A DNA stretch of 64,000 nt from Pinus tabuliformis (GCA_031772625.1 CM062820.1:84922069-84986068); one strand, 5' to 3'; shown: positions 1 through 11,810, counted from the first letter of the stretch. Notes: generated by a model not told the origin, from the sequence alone. Made by a program: numbers and translations.

Positions 1-648
1 ATAAATAACTCTGTTCACAAGTTATCAAGGGATGCACTTCTGAAGAAGCATTTCTAAACATCTAATGTAATTAATATTTCTGGATCATTAATATGAAGCA
101 AAGGATTTTGAGTTCTGTTTTGCACAGTTTTTGTTTCCTCTAAGTGTTTCCAATGTCATTCATCATGTTTTTCTTCATATACTTATGTCTTGTAGAGATA
201 ACTAGGTAGGAGTAATTGCATTTCAATCTATTCCTATAAGCTTTTTGAAGTGATAATCTATAAAGAGAATGAATTAATGGACTGTTTGTTTAATTAGTTC
301 CGTCAAAATTAATAAATCATCAACATCTTTTCTAACCTCATGTTTATTTTCTCAAACCTGTAAACATATTTTAAAGGTTTTCATACTTATGATTATCTAG
401 CTTTCAATTTGAAAACCATGGAAATCATATTACTTTTCTGTTTATGCTCATCATCATAAAATATATTTCACTGTGTAAATATTTATAACAGCCCTCTGTT
501 GAGATATTGATATTATTCAAAAGGTTAGGCACATCAGCTTTATATCTGTTTCATCCATTGGTCTCCCAAATTAAAACAAAACCCCAAAAACGTTTATCTT
601 AGATGCTCTGGCATAATAGCTGACCATTATTATCTCAAAGGTACAACA
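1..648 (+). repeat. LTR A (first LTR), 3' part only
   Basis: This segment matches the last 650 bases of the three other LTRs (9175-9819, 18683-19331, 28291-28938). The window opens inside the conserved TATAAATA box, so only the transcribed leader side of the LTR is seen. It ends with the same TACAACA terminus just before the primer-binding site. Because the left part is missing, it cannot be used to find the true LTR start. Confidence 0.9.
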
Positions 649-654
649 TCAAAC

Positions 655-678
655 TGGCATTGTTACTGAGGACTCGAA
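655..678 (+). other. Primer-binding site of copy 1 (tRNA-Asp-like, diverged)
   Basis: The site lies six bases after the LTR end and starts TGG. It aligns with the better preserved site of copy 2, which resembles the complement of the plant tRNA-Asp 3' end. Minus-strand DNA synthesis of the element would have started here. Confidence 0.6.
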
Positions 679-693
679 TTTCATTAAGTTTTC

Positions 694-2640
694 ATGGGGC
701 AACGATATGTATTCTATTCCTTTAAGGTGATTAAAGGTCTAAAAAGGTTAAAATCCTGCACTTGGCGACTCCAATTTCACAAACTGGCACCGTTTAAGCA
801 AACCAGATCTCATTCAGAGGCTAACTTAGTTGATCCTCTGTCAGACCCTGAAATTTTTTTGAGAAAAGCCAGTTCTAAATGGGGACATCAAGCCTCTTAT
901 TCTTCTTCTTCTTCTTCAGTCTTGCAATCTAAAGATTTAGCATCATTTAATCCTTATAGTAATATTCCATCCAATCAAGATTACTACCACATATCACCTA
1001 GGGTTGTTGAACTCTTAAACAGGGGACTTTATTTTAAATCAGCATTCCTCATTCATTCATTTGAATCTCATCCAGAACCCTCACTACCACCAGGATCACC
1101 TAAAACTGAGTCTGACTTGGGTGTTAATTTACTAGAATATAAACCAACAGATTTCATATCCCCTACCACTTATTCGTTTCCTCCCACTTTTGGACAACTT
1201 GAAGCTTCTACTTCTCAACAACCCGAAGAGACCTTCTATGTGTATTCAAATCCACTCTTTGAAACAAAGGAAGGTATTCATGCACAGGTCCAGAAGTTAT
1301 TTCTTAAGACTCCTTTGAAATCATTCAGGAGATCCCCTCCTTCACCTCCAACTAGTTCTTCACCCCCTCAATCACCTTCTTCAACCCCTTCTTCATCTTC
1401 TTCAACCTTTTCATCCACACAAACACCTCATATACCACCTCCCACTATGGCTTTCCAACCTCTTGTACAGGCTAGATATGCATATTTAGTCTTACGTCCT
1501 AATCTCGATGCATTCCCAGCTAGATACTTGAAATACCTTCCCAGGTATAATGGAGAAACTAGTCCTTCTGCTAAAGACCATCTTCAAGCCTTTTTAGACA
1601 TTACAGATAACATGAATATTGAACAAGAAAACATTTACATGATGTTTTTTGTACATTCACTTGAAGGAAATGTAAGAATTTGGTTTAGGCAATTACCTGT
1701 AAATACCATTAGAAATTGGGAAGAACTTACAAATATATTTAAAAACTAGTGGGGTGTGAAAAAAGATCCTCTTTACTTTCTCACTGAGTTTGATGAACTT
1801 AAAAGAAATTTTGGTGAACCTGTATCATACTTTATAAAAAGATTCAATAAGCTTTATCATAAAATGCCCCCTGATTGCAAACCCCCTGTTGCAGCAGCAA
1901 AGTCTAGATTTTCTAAAGCCTTTGATGATAATTTTTGTTGTTATGATGAGAGAGGGAACTTGAAGAACTCTTGAAGATATGCAAACAAATGCTATTGACG
2001 TAGAAGAAAACAAGGCTGCTTCAACTTCTTTGAAAGCTAAAGAGGAAAAGGCCCAAAGAAAACTCAACTCAACACCAGAGGCTTCTAGTTCCTCTAAGAC
2101 TAAAAATGAATATTCTAAAATAGATGAAATAACTTCTCTTCTTAGAAATCTATGTCATAGAATTTCCAAGATTGAGACTCAACCTAGGACAATTCAACAA
2201 ACAGTTTCCAGACCCCAAAATCAAAATCAAGGTCAGTATAAAATAAATGCACAATTAGAAATTCTTCAGAGACCTAGTAATGATTGGCAGATTCCCACTC
2301 CTTTGTTGATAGATGATCAACAACCTGATGATAATACTATGACCATCACTGAAGATATAAATAATATGGATACTTACTCTGATCAAATAGTTACTATTCC
2401 TCTTACAGAACAAAATCAGGTTCAAGAAGATCAAGAATCTTCATAGGTTTCTAAATACCATGCCTTTTCTATATTTTTAATTGCAGAGTTGAAGAAAAGA
2501 TATGACCTTAGGCCTAGGCCTGGCCTTGGAAGACCTCCTAAGGAAACTCCAATAATTGAACCTCGTGCTAAAACTGCTCAAACTCAAACAAAGTTTATTC
2601 AACCATTAGAACAACCAATTTATATTCCTCAAAATGACAA
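694..2640 (+). pseudogene. Gag of gypsy copy 1 (fossil)
   Basis: Gag is the structural protein that packages element RNA. The first half here is low-complexity, rich in Ser and Pro (1330-1440). It is followed by a retrotransposon-gag type core with WFRQLP, NWEELTNIFKN and FIKRFNKLYHKMP (about 1500-1900). A Lys- and Gln-rich, charged tail continues towards the protease. I saw no clear CCHC zinc knuckle. The equivalent regions in copies 2 and 3 align along the whole length. The protein is broken. Confidence 0.8.
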
Positions 2641-2789
2641 AAATACATTGACTACATTTAATGTTGAAAAAGAGTTAGAAAGACTTAAAATACCAATTCC
2701 TCTTTCAAAACTTTCTAAAAACCCTGGGTATAAAAATCAGGTCTCCAAATGGATACAAAATACCTTGGTTAATGTTGAAGGAGATATCA

Positions 2790-3230
2790 TTAGTCTGCAA
2801 GATGAAAAACCAACAGTTGTTTTTGGCCCAAGCTCAGATATGATAGATGAAATATTGCCTCCTTTCTATGTAACTCTTAAGACAAATGATTCCAGGTTGT
2901 ATAATTGTATGCTTGATTCTGGAACATCACATAACCTCATGCCAAAAACTATCATGAATCATTTTAAACTTGACATAACTAGATCCTATCATGACTTGTA
3001 CACCTTTGATTCTAAAAGGGTGACTTGCTTAGGATTGATTAAGAATTTAGTAGTCACCCTTGCCCAAATTCCAGTGAAAAGTGTAGTACTTGATATAGTT
3101 GTCACAGATATCCCTCCCAAATTTGGAATGCTCCTTTCAAGGTCTTGTTGTCCAAATTGGGGGGAAATTTTAAGATGGATATGTCTTATGCTACTATTCC
3201 AGTTTATGGGGGAGAAAACATAAGATTATA
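2790..3230 (+). pseudogene. Aspartic protease region of gypsy copy 1 (fossil)
   Basis: The retroviral-type aspartic protease cleaves Gag-Pol. The motif YNCMLDSGTSHNLMP, with the DSG active-site signature, is near 2900-2945. It is followed by hydrophobic strands such as VLDIVVTDIPPKFGMLLS, as expected for a retropepsin fold. It directly precedes an RNase H domain rather than RT, which is unusual. The region is part of a broken element. Confidence 0.75.
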
Positions 3231-3399
3231 TAGGGAGGTGAGATTTGTGCACACTGTTTGCAAAATAGACCAGTCGAGGAACCATCCCATTTATGCAATT
3301 GACCAAGATTTTGGTTGCTTTCAACTCTCTTCAAACGAAGTGCATGAAACTCAAGTTAAAATTGAATATGTAATTGAAAGTCCAATACCAAATCAAACT

Positions 3400-3770
3400 G
3401 CTATATTGAAACTATTCTTTGATGGCTACTGTACAAAAGATGGATCAGGAGCTGGAGTAGTTTTAATATCACAAGAAAAGGAAAACATTACCCAATCATG
3501 TAAGCTTGACTTTGAAGTTACATATAATGTCGCTGAATATGAAGCTTTCCTTTTGGGATTTCAATTAGCCAAAAGCTTAAAGGTCCAAAACATAAGTGTT
3601 TTTAGTGATTCAGAACTAATTGTCAAACAAGTGAGGAATATTTGCCAGACTAAACACCCTAGACTTAGGTCTTACCGAAATGAAGTAAGGGATTCAGTTG
3701 CAAACTTCTTTGATGATTTTAATTTGACTTATATTCCAAGAGATCAAAATATTCATGTAGATATTTGAAG
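3400..3770 (+). pseudogene. RVT_3-type (archaeal-like) RNase H placed upstream of RT, copy 1 (fossil)
   Basis: This region has the RVT_3 RNase H hallmarks: a first Asp in LFFDGY followed by GAGVVL, a Glu in NVAEYEAFLLG, and an Asp in SVFSDSELIVKQV, then IPRDQNIHVD. This class is the additional RNase H known from plant Tat-type elements. In those it usually sits after the gypsy RNase H and before integrase; here it lies between protease and RT. A separate, degenerate gypsy RNase H follows RT, so the element has two. Confidence 0.8.
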
Positions 3771-4169
3771 ATGATGAGCACTTGAAATCTTTTCTGCAAG
3801 TTGTAGATCAATTTTTTGTTCTACAAATTGATGAAGATAGATCCGAAATAAATGAAAACGCAAGTGAGAATGATACTTCAGATTTTAGTTCAAAAATTGT
3901 TGATCATGATACTATTCAATTGTCTAACAATTTTATTCCCAAAGGCTTGATACCTTTAGAAAAATTGTTTGTTCAAACTGATGTCCATCGAAATACTCAG
4001 TCCATTTCTTTGGAAGAGGACATAGAAGAAATTAACATTGGAAAAAATGATGATGTCAAAACCATCAAAATTTTGCATCTCCGGACCTTGAGATTAAAAC
4101 TCAATATCTTAAGTTACTTCAAAATTATAAGGATGTTTTTGCTTGGACCTATGCTGATCTAAAAACTTA

Positions 4170-4960
4170 TGATACTTCATTAATACAACATAAGATCCCT
4201 TTGAAGCCAAAAGCAGTACCTTATCAACAAAAACTTAGGAGGATTAATCTAGCCCTTCTACCAACTGTCAGAAAGGAAATTAAGAAAATGCTAGATGCCT
4301 AGATCATTCTCCCTCTTAGATATTCTAGTTGGGTTGCAAATTTAGTTGTTGTCAGGAAAATGAATGGAGAAATCAGACTTTGTGTGGACTTTAGAAATTT
4401 GAACAAAGCATCATTAAAGGATAATTACCCTTTGCCCAAAATGGATAAGTTACTTCAAATGGTTTCAGGAGCACAAAGACTTTCTATGCTTCATGGTTTT
4501 TCATGTTATAATCATGTGAATGTTGATCCAAAAAATAGGGAAAAGACAGCCTTCACTACACCCTCGGGTATATTTATGTACGATAGAATGCCATCTGGCT
4601 TATCAAATGCTAGAGCAACACTTGAGAGAGCTATGGATGTAGCTTTCATGGGTTAGGTAAAGAAATTTGTGGTTATTTATCTTAATGACATTACTGTTTT
4701 TTCTAAATCTGATCAGAGACATCTAAAGCACTTGATCAAGGTTTTTGACAAGTGTAGGAAATTTGGGATATCATTGAACCCTAAAAATTATTTATTTTCT
4801 ATCAAAGATTGGGCCATATAATTTCAAAGGAATGAGTGGTAATTGATCCCAAGCGTGTTTCTGCCATTGAGATGTTGACCTTACCTAGAAATAAGAAAGA
4901 AATTCAGTCTTTTCTAGGTAAGATTAGTTTTTTAAGGAGATTCATCCCAAATTATATAGA
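4170..4960 (+). pseudogene. Reverse transcriptase of gypsy copy 1 (fossil)
   Basis: Typical Ty3/gypsy RT blocks are present: the LRRIN and VRKEIKKML lead-in, LCVDFRNLNKASLKDNYPLP (about 4378-4437), GFSCYNHV, EKTAFTTPSG, the MPSGLSNA block, the FVVIYL palm strand near 4670, and the connection segment leading to RRFIPNY. The order and spacing match the family. The region is broken. Confidence 0.82.
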
Positions 4961-5500
4961 GATCGTAAAGGATATAACTGAAATGCTCTGAAAGGACCAT
5001 GAAGTTAAATGGACTGTCTCTTCCAGGCATGCATTTGATCAGATCAAGAAATTTATTTTCGAAGCTCCCACCTTGGCCAACCCTGATTATATTAAACCAT
5101 TCAGTATCTTTTCTTTTGCCTCATAAACAACCCTTGCTGCTGCTCAATTACAAAAGAATGAAGATTCCCATGACCAGCCCATAGCCTTTTTCAGTAAGGT
5201 TATGATAGATGCCAAGCTTAAGTATGACATAATCGAGAAGCAAGCCTATGCCCTCATTCAAGCCCTAATATATTTCAGGATGTATTTCCTACATTCACCT
5301 GTTATTGCTTATGTTCCTAATGGTGTTGTAAAAATCATTTTAACTCAACCTGACACTGATGGGAAAAGAGGTAGGTGGATCACTCAAATACTCGAGTTTG
5401 ATCTAACTATCAAAACGAAAAAGCTAGTAAAAGGCCAGAGATTAGCCAAGCTTCTAGCAGAATCTAATTGCAAAGTGCTTGGAATCAATTCTATTTTAGA
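4960..5500 (+). pseudogene. Gypsy RNase H of copy 1 (fossil)
   Basis: The region downstream of RT shows the usual gypsy RNase H and tether features: FDQIKK, KYDIIEKQAYALIQAL, RMYFLHSPVIAYVPN and GRWITQILEFDL. It is degenerate compared with the upstream RVT_3 RNase H, a pattern known where a second RNase H has been acquired. It leads straight into the 36-bp minisatellite. Confidence 0.65.
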
Positions 5501-5507
5501 AGTACGA

Positions 5508-5651
5508 GGGAAGAATCCACAAGAACCTTCTGTCCTTGTACAAAGGAAGAATCCACAAGAACCTTTCCTAATTTTACAAAGGGAGAATCCACAAGAACCT
5601 TCTCTTCAACCTGAAGAAAAGAATCCACAAGAACCTTTACCTTCAGATCAG
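5508..5651 (+). repeat. 36-bp coding minisatellite, 4 units (copy 1)
   Basis: Exactly 144 bases, four 36-bp units, each coding a 12-residue repeat of the form GKNPQEPSVLVQ. The block lies between RNase H and integrase, and the final unit runs into LPSDQ. Copies 2 and 3 have 5 and 8 units at the same place, so the unit number has changed by whole units without changing frame. Confidence 0.92.
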
Positions 5652-5769
5652 ATTATCCCTTTACATATTGATGACAAATTTCTATTGTGAGGTTGGTATC
5701 AATAAATTGTAAATTTTCTGCTTCATTTTGAATGGCCAACATCATTTTCCAAAGCCTAGTGTAAAAATG

Positions 5770-6950
5770 TTAAATTGAAAGCAGTCAAGTACTGCATCAT
5801 AAATGAAACTTTGTATTGGAAAGTTCCACTAAATATTTTGTTATTATGTTTAATAGAATCAGAAACTGAAGGAATCATTGATCAGTTCCATACAGGATAT
5901 TGTGGGGGACATTATGCTTGGAGAGCAACAACATACAAGATTTTAAGGGGAGGATTTTATTGGCCAACATTGTTCTTGCAAGTAGGGGCAAAGGTCAAAG
6001 GTTGTGTTCCTTATCAGAAGTTTACTAGTAAGCAGAAACTAGTAGCTCTTCCACTAGTACCATCAATAATCTCAGCACTTTTCATTCAATGGGGATTAGA
6101 TTTTGTTGGAGAAATCCATCCCACTTCAAGTAATCACCATAGATGGATCCTCACAGCAACAAACTACTTCACTAAATGGGTAGAAGCAATTCTGGTAAGA
6201 AATGCTACCGATTCGGTGTAATTAAATTCATTGAAGAAAATATCTTATGTAGGTTTGGTTGCCCAACACAAATTGTCACAGATAATGTAGTAGCATTGTC
6301 TAGTGTTAAAATGATTGATTTTTTCCAAAAATATCAGATTCTATTACATCATTCAACCCCATACTACCATCAAGGTAATGGCCTCGCAGAATCCTCAAAT
6401 AAAAGTCTGGTAAAGGTAATCAAAAAGACTCTAGTAAATCATAAAAAGAGTTGGGACTCTCATTTAATTTATGCAGTATGGGAAAACATAATAACTCCAT
6501 AAAGATCTACTGGGAAATCTCCTTTTCAATTAGTCTATGGGAAAGATGCAATTTTTCCCACCAATTTGGCTTTCCTAGTTTTAAAATTCCTGCAGGACTC
6601 AACAGATGAGCCTCATGATTTTTCAAGAAGGTTAAATCAGGTTATTGAAATAAATGAAAAAAGAGATGAAGTTCAATACAAATTGAAGAAATCTAAGAAT
6701 AGGATAAAAAGTATATTTGACAGAAGAGCCAGAGAAAGGGACTTCAGGGAAGGTGATGTAGTTCTAAGATGGGACTCCAAGAGGGAGGAAAAGGGAAATC
6801 ATGGTAAATTTGATAACCTATGGTTTGGTCCTTTAGCAATTGCCGCAGTAAAGGGTAAAAACACTTTTGTGCTACAAAATCTTGAGGGACTATATTCCTC
6901 TAATCTTGTAAATGGAAGGTTTCTCAAACATTTCATTCAGTACTAAGAAG
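5770..6950 (+). pseudogene. Integrase of gypsy copy 1 (fossil)
   Basis: The integrase inserts element DNA into the genome. The zinc-binding part shows FHTGYCGGHYAWRATTYKIL, then FYWPTLF and a C-containing segment (about 5885-6020). The catalytic core shows WGLDFVGEIHP, the IVTDN strand and the NGLAESSNKSL helix, the usual D, D, E positions. The C-terminal part has WFGPLAI, TFVLQNLEG and NGRFLKHFIQY, the ending of non-chromodomain plant gypsy elements. No chromodomain was seen. It is broken. Confidence 0.83.
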
Positions 6951-7689
6951 ATGGGATACAATTCATTGTAAAAACTCTAGTTTATTTTACTTTTTAAGCT
7001 ACCAGTGAGATTTTTTAAAGCAAAGGACTCCATAGCTAGAGGAGAAGGCACATGGATCTGCAGGTTCTCTACATTCTACAGCAGAAAGAAGTCCCTAGAT
7101 GGAGCCAATGTTCTAGCATTTTTTGGTTTTGATAAGTTAAAATAAATTAGACAAAAAAAGAAAATGTATTTACGAAATGTTAAGATAGGATATGGACAAA
7201 AAGAATATTGAATAAAAAATGTTAGGAAAATATTTTGATAAATATGTCCATATCAAAGAAAATGTTAGCGTAGGTGCCCTAAAAACTAAAGGCAAAATAA
7301 AATGTTAGGTTAGAGAGAAAAGAAAAAGAAATCAACTTTTAAAGTGTTGCAAATCTAAATGCCACTACTTTGTTCTAAATTTAGTTTGAAAAATAATAGT
7401 TGTGCATAGTTTGTTTAGATGCCACACTAGGTTATTTTATTCAATTATACAGTTGCATCATAATTGGAATTGTTTTAAATTAATTCTCAGGTAGAAAATA
7501 AATTGGCTCAACAGTTTAATCTGAGCCAATGGAAGAAATAAGGTATAGAGATAGATTGTTCATAAAAAGAAAATATTGGGTTGCTAGTTCAAATGCACTC
7601 TCGAAGGATAAGTAAAAATGTTAGGAAGAGAAGGGTAGGTAGAAATGTGAAAGCTTGAAATGGTGAAATTGTTTTTTCCTAAAGATCAA

Positions 7690-8398
7690 TGTCGCATCGC
7701 ATCATTCATGAGTGAATGAACCTTGGGTGGAAGAAAGTGCGATTTTTGATTCATATGCTATCACTTCATTCATTAAAACACCCGGACCCACAACCACCGT
7801 GTCCGCCTATCATATCTTGACCCCACCATTCATTCCCCGCTCACACGTTAAACTCCCTCCAACTCACTTGTCATCCCTCACACTCCTTTGCAATCATATG
7901 GCACACACTCCCTTTCGGCCCTCATTCGTCGTCTAAAGTTTATCTGTAGGGGGTGGGGCCGAAATGGGCAGTGTTTGATACCACCTACATAAACCACAAA
8001 AGTTACCTTTTAGTCTTTCAGGACTAGAAATCCCAAAACCACAAACCACTACGTCTTACCCCCAAACGCGGTATCCTTCATAGTCATTTACCGCCAGCCC
8101 ACGTCACATCCATGTCACGTTTCACTTCATGACTACCTTCCGGTCATCTGCACCCGAATCAAACGATGCACAACCATATCAGTTGTGCTCGATGACCAAA
8201 CGATACCCAACCAATAAAGTGGTTTTCCCTGTCCCCCCTGAAGCTACGTGTCAAGCTATGGACTATATCGGGTGACTCCTCCTAAAAACCGGCTTTGCCT
8301 CATAAGCGGTGTGGCGACCCTTAATACCGCCTTCCCACTAACCCGATAAACAAAGCCATCAGTTTTTTTTTCCTTCCGAACCTGTTTTTTCTTAATTA
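7690..8398 (+). promoter_or_regulatory. CpG-richer promoter-like block in LTR B
   Basis: This segment is visibly richer in C and in CpG than the AT-rich DNA around it, with many pyrimidine runs such as CTCCCTCCA. It has counterparts in LTRs C and D, where a TATAAAA-like box lies near its end. It finishes at a pyrimidine-rich stretch with TTTTGCAG that looks like a 3' splice site ahead of the accessory frame. A promoter with an untranslated first exon and intron is an inference. Confidence 0.45.
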
Positions 8399-8985
8399 TT
8401 GTTGTGTTTTGCAGGTAATCAGCCGAAGACTAGAGCTTGGATAAAAAATTCTGATACTAGTCATAGAACTTGTTTACTCCAAGACTCGACAAGAAACCTA
8501 TTAAAAAGCCTATATTCAGAAGAAGAAGACAAGTATACAAGATTAAAGAAACAACTGAAACTGCCAGCATCTAAGGATCCAATGGCCAAATAAATCAAGG
8601 AGACAGAGACTCAAAAGTCAGATATGATGAAGCTCATCATAGAACGTTATTTGCAAATAAAACAAATGGAAGAGGTGATGGAGAAATTGGTTAAGGAGAA
8701 GGAGGAAGCTATCAGGAACATTCAAACTTCAGTGGATGTAGTCTCTCTTGTAGCAGTTCCCATCACCAGAGTTTCTAATTAAGCCACTACATCAGCAACA
8801 CTAGCTCTCATAGTAAAAACACTCAGGGATTCTTTCTTCATCCTCGATGAAGTCAAGCATATATTTTTGGTAAAGCCCACTTTTACTAAATACGCCGAGA
8901 TGGATGAAATCTATAGGAGGGTAGCAAATATTTCTATCCTAGATAAGAAATGCTAGCAAGAATTAACAGATTTACTTGATTAAGA
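8399..8985 (+). pseudogene. Accessory coiled-coil frame in LTR B (fossil)
   Basis: This frame is a relative of the better preserved one at 27518-28099. It begins after TTTTGCAG with a GNQPKTRAWI segment. A charged helical region containing LKKQLKLPASKDP follows, then a Lys/Glu-rich coiled coil, a Ser/Thr/Ala linker and the HIFLVKPTFTKYAEMDEIYR block. It is not part of gag or pol. Its closest relative in the window is the C-terminal half of the macrosatellite gene at 47.4-48.7 kb. It is broken. Confidence 0.7.
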
Positions 8986-9174
8986 ATTATTGAATAATAT
9001 TCAGCTTTTGAAGGAACAGTCAGCCAACTTCAACCACTTTTCAACTTTTTCAGTGATAGTCATCAAACAGCACAGCACCAAAGCAGTGCCAAATCATTAG
9101 ACAATTTTATTTTTGATTGCGTAAATAATCTATTTTTGTAAAAGCAGTTTAGGATATTTTTCATCCTACTGTTG

Positions 9175-9182
9175 TATAAATA
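9175..9182 (+). promoter_or_regulatory. TATA box of LTR B
   Basis: TATAAATA, followed by AACTC and a conserved leader, is kept in all LTRs. On the long-LTR model it is the U3 promoter of the element RNA, with transcription starting some 30 bases downstream. Confidence 0.6.
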
Positions 9183-9825
9183 ACTCCACGAGTTATCAAG
9201 GGTTGCACCCTTGAAGAAGCATTTCCAGACATCTTATGTAATTAATATTTTTGGACCATTAATACAAAGCAAAGGATCCTAAATTTTGTTTTGCGCAGTT
9301 TGTGTTTTCTATAAGTGTTTTCAGTGTCATTCATCTTGTTTTTCTTCATATAGTTATGTCTTGCAGAGATAACTAGGTAGGAGTAATTGTATTTCAATCT
9401 ATTCCTATAAGCTTTCTGAAGTGATAATCTATAAAGAGAATGAATTAATGGATTGTTTTTTTAATTAGTTCCCTCAAAATTAATAAATCATCAGCATCTT
9501 TTAAAAGATCATGTGTATTTTCTCAAACCTGTAAAGGTAGTTTAAAGGTTTTCATACTTATGTTTATCTAACTTTCAATTTGAAAACTGTGGCAATCATA
9601 TTACTTTTATTTTTTTTCTCATCATCATAAAAGCTATTTCACTGTGTAAATATTTATAGCAGCCCTCTACTGAGATATTGATATTACTCAAAAGGTTAGG
9701 CACATCAGTTCTATATCTAATTCATCCATTAGCCTCCCAAATTAAAACAAAACCCTGAAAACATTTAGCTTAGATGCTCTGGCATAATAGCTGACCATTA
9801 TTATCTCATAGGTACAACATTAAAC

Positions 9826-9849
9826 TGGCGCCATTGTCAAGGACTCGAA
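9826..9849 (+). other. Primer-binding site of copy 2 (tRNA-Asp)
   Basis: TGGCGCCATTGTCAAGGACT begins six bases after the LTR end. It matches most of the complement of plant tRNA-Asp(GTC), whose site begins TGGCGCCGTTGCCGGGGA. tRNA-Asp priming is known for Athila-type elements. Confidence 0.75.
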
Positions 9850-9989
9850 TTTCATTATGTTTTCCTAGGGCAATGATATGTATTCTATTCTTTTAAGGTG
9901 ATTAAAGGTCTAGAAAGGTTAAAATCCTTCACCTGACAACTACACTCTCCAAAACTGGCACCTTTTAAGGACACCAGATCTCGTTCAGA

Positions 9990-11810
9990 GGTTGACTTAG
10001 TTGATCCTCTGTCAGACCCTGAAAAAATTATGAGAAAATCCAGTTGTAAAGGGGGACATCAAACCTCTTCTTCTTCTTCTTCTTTAGTCTTGCAATCTAA
10101 ATATTTAGCATCATTTGATCCTTATAGTAATATTCCATTCAATCCAGATTACTCCCACCTATCACCTAGGGTTGTTGAACTCTTAAACAGGGGAGTTGAT
10201 TTTAAATCAGCATTCCTCATTCATTCATTTGAATCTCATCCAGAACCCTCACTACCACCAGGATAACCTAAAATGGTATCTGACTTGGGTGTTATTACTA
10301 GAATATAAACCAGCAGAATTCATATCCCCTACCACTTATTCGTTTCATCCTACTTCTGGACAACCCGAAGCTTCTAATTCTGAACAACCCAAAGAGACAT
10401 TCTCTATGTATTCAAATCCACTCTTTGAAACAAAGGAAGGTATTCATCCATAGGTCCAAAAGTTAGTTCTTAAGACTCCTTTGAAATCATTCAGGAGATC
10501 TCCTCCTTCTTCACCTCCAACTAGTTTTTCACCCCCTCAATCACTTTCTTCAACCCCTTCTTCATCTTATTCAACCTTTTCATGCACACAAACACCTCAT
10601 ACACCACCTCCCACTATCTCTTTGCAACCTATTGTATAGGCTAGATATGCATATTTAGTCTTACCTCCTAATCTCAATGCATTCCCAGCTGGATGCTTGA
10701 AATACCTTCCCAAGTATAATGGATAAACCGGTTCTTCTGTTGAAGACCATCTTCAAGCCTTTTTAGACTTTGAAAATAACATGAATATTGAACAAGAAAA
10801 CATTTACATGAGGTTGTCTGTACAATAACTTGAAGGAAATGTAAATATTTGGTTTAGGCAATTACCTGCAAATACCATTAGAAATTGGGAAGAACTTAGA
10901 AATATATTTAAAAACCAGTGGGGTGTGAAAAAATATCCTCTTTACTTTCTCACTGAGTTTTATGAAATTAAAAGAAATTTTGGTGAACCTCTATCATACT
11001 TTATCAAAAGATTCAATAAGCTTTATCATAAAATGCCCCCTGATTGTAAACCCATTGTTGCAGCAGCAAAGTCTAGATATTCTAAAGCCTTTGATGATAA
11101 TTTTGTTGTTATGATGAGAGAGAGAACTTCAAGAACTCTTAAAGATATGAAAACAAATGCTATTGAGGTAGAAGAAAATAGTGCTGCTTCAACTTCTTTG
11201 AACGCTAAAGAGGAAAAGGCCCAAAGAAAACTCAAATCTACACTAGAGGCTTCTAGTTCCTTTAAGACTAAAACTGAAGATTCTAAAATAGATGAAATAA
11301 CTTCTCTTCATAGAAATCTATCTAATAGAATTTCCAAGAATAAGAATCAACCTAGGACAATTCAAAAAACAGTTTCCAGACCCCAAAATCAAAATCAAGG
11401 TCAATATAGAAGAAATCCACAATTACAAAATCTTTAGAGACCTAGTAATGATCAGCAGATTCCCACTCCTTTGTTGATAGATGATCAACAACCTGATGAT
11501 AATACTATGACCATCACTGAAGATATAAATAATATGGATACTTCCTCTGATCAAATAGTTATTATTCCTCTTACACAACAAAATCAGGTTCAAGAAGATC
11601 AAGAATCTTCACAGGTTTCTAAATCCCATGCCTTCTCTAAATTTTTAATTGCAGAGTTGAACAAAAGATATGACCTTAGGCCCAGGCCTGGCCCTGGAAG
11701 ACCTCCTAAGGAAACTCGTGTAATTGAACCTCATGCCAAAACTGCTCAAACTCAAACAAATTTTATTGGACCATTAGAACAACCAATTGATATTCCTCAA
11801 ATTGACAAAA
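9990..11810 (+). pseudogene. Gag of gypsy copy 2 (fossil)
   Basis: It is homologous along its length to gag of copies 1 and 3. It has the Ser/Pro-rich first half and the gag core with FIKRFNKLYHKMPPDCKP (about 10985-11055). A Lys/Gln-rich tail with RYDLRPRPGPGRPPKE (about 11665-11715) follows. It is broken. Confidence 0.78.

Larger units (their letters stand above)
649..7108 (+). mobile_element. Internal region of Ty3/gypsy copy 1, broken
   Basis: This 6.46-kb internal region runs from the end of LTR A to the inferred start of LTR B. In order it holds the primer-binding site, gag, protease, RVT_3-type RNase H, reverse transcriptase, gypsy RNase H, the 36-bp minisatellite (4 units) and integrase, followed by about 160 bases with purine-rich runs before the LTR. 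It is a fossil with well over ten breaks and could not make its own proteins. Its integrase core is closer to copy 3 than to copy 2. Confidence 0.88.
7109..9819 (+). repeat. LTR B (about 2.7 kb on the long-LTR model)
   Basis: On my preferred model the LTR starts with TGTTCTAGCA at 7109 (TGTTGTAGCA in LTRs C and D) and ends TACAACA at 9819. TGTTGTA and TACAACA are perfect inverted termini. Purine-rich runs precede the start and the primer-binding site follows the end. The LTR holds an AT-rich block, a CpG-richer block, an accessory frame and the TATA box. It is about 0.2 kb shorter than LTR D. A second TGTTGTA sits at the TATA box (9171), so a short LTR of about 650 bases is the alternative. 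Confidence 0.65.

Noticed and set aside
5506-5650. CRISPR-like regular repeat
   Set aside because: The 36-bp units are directly adjacent, have no unique spacers, and code in frame within a plant retrotransposon.
7712-7936. Short Pro/Ser/His-rich frames in the CpG-richer block (also 17040-17373 and 26618-26926)
   Set aside because: Frames differ between LTRs and no phase is shared. The C-rich composition lengthens frames; a promoter or untranslated leader is a better reading.
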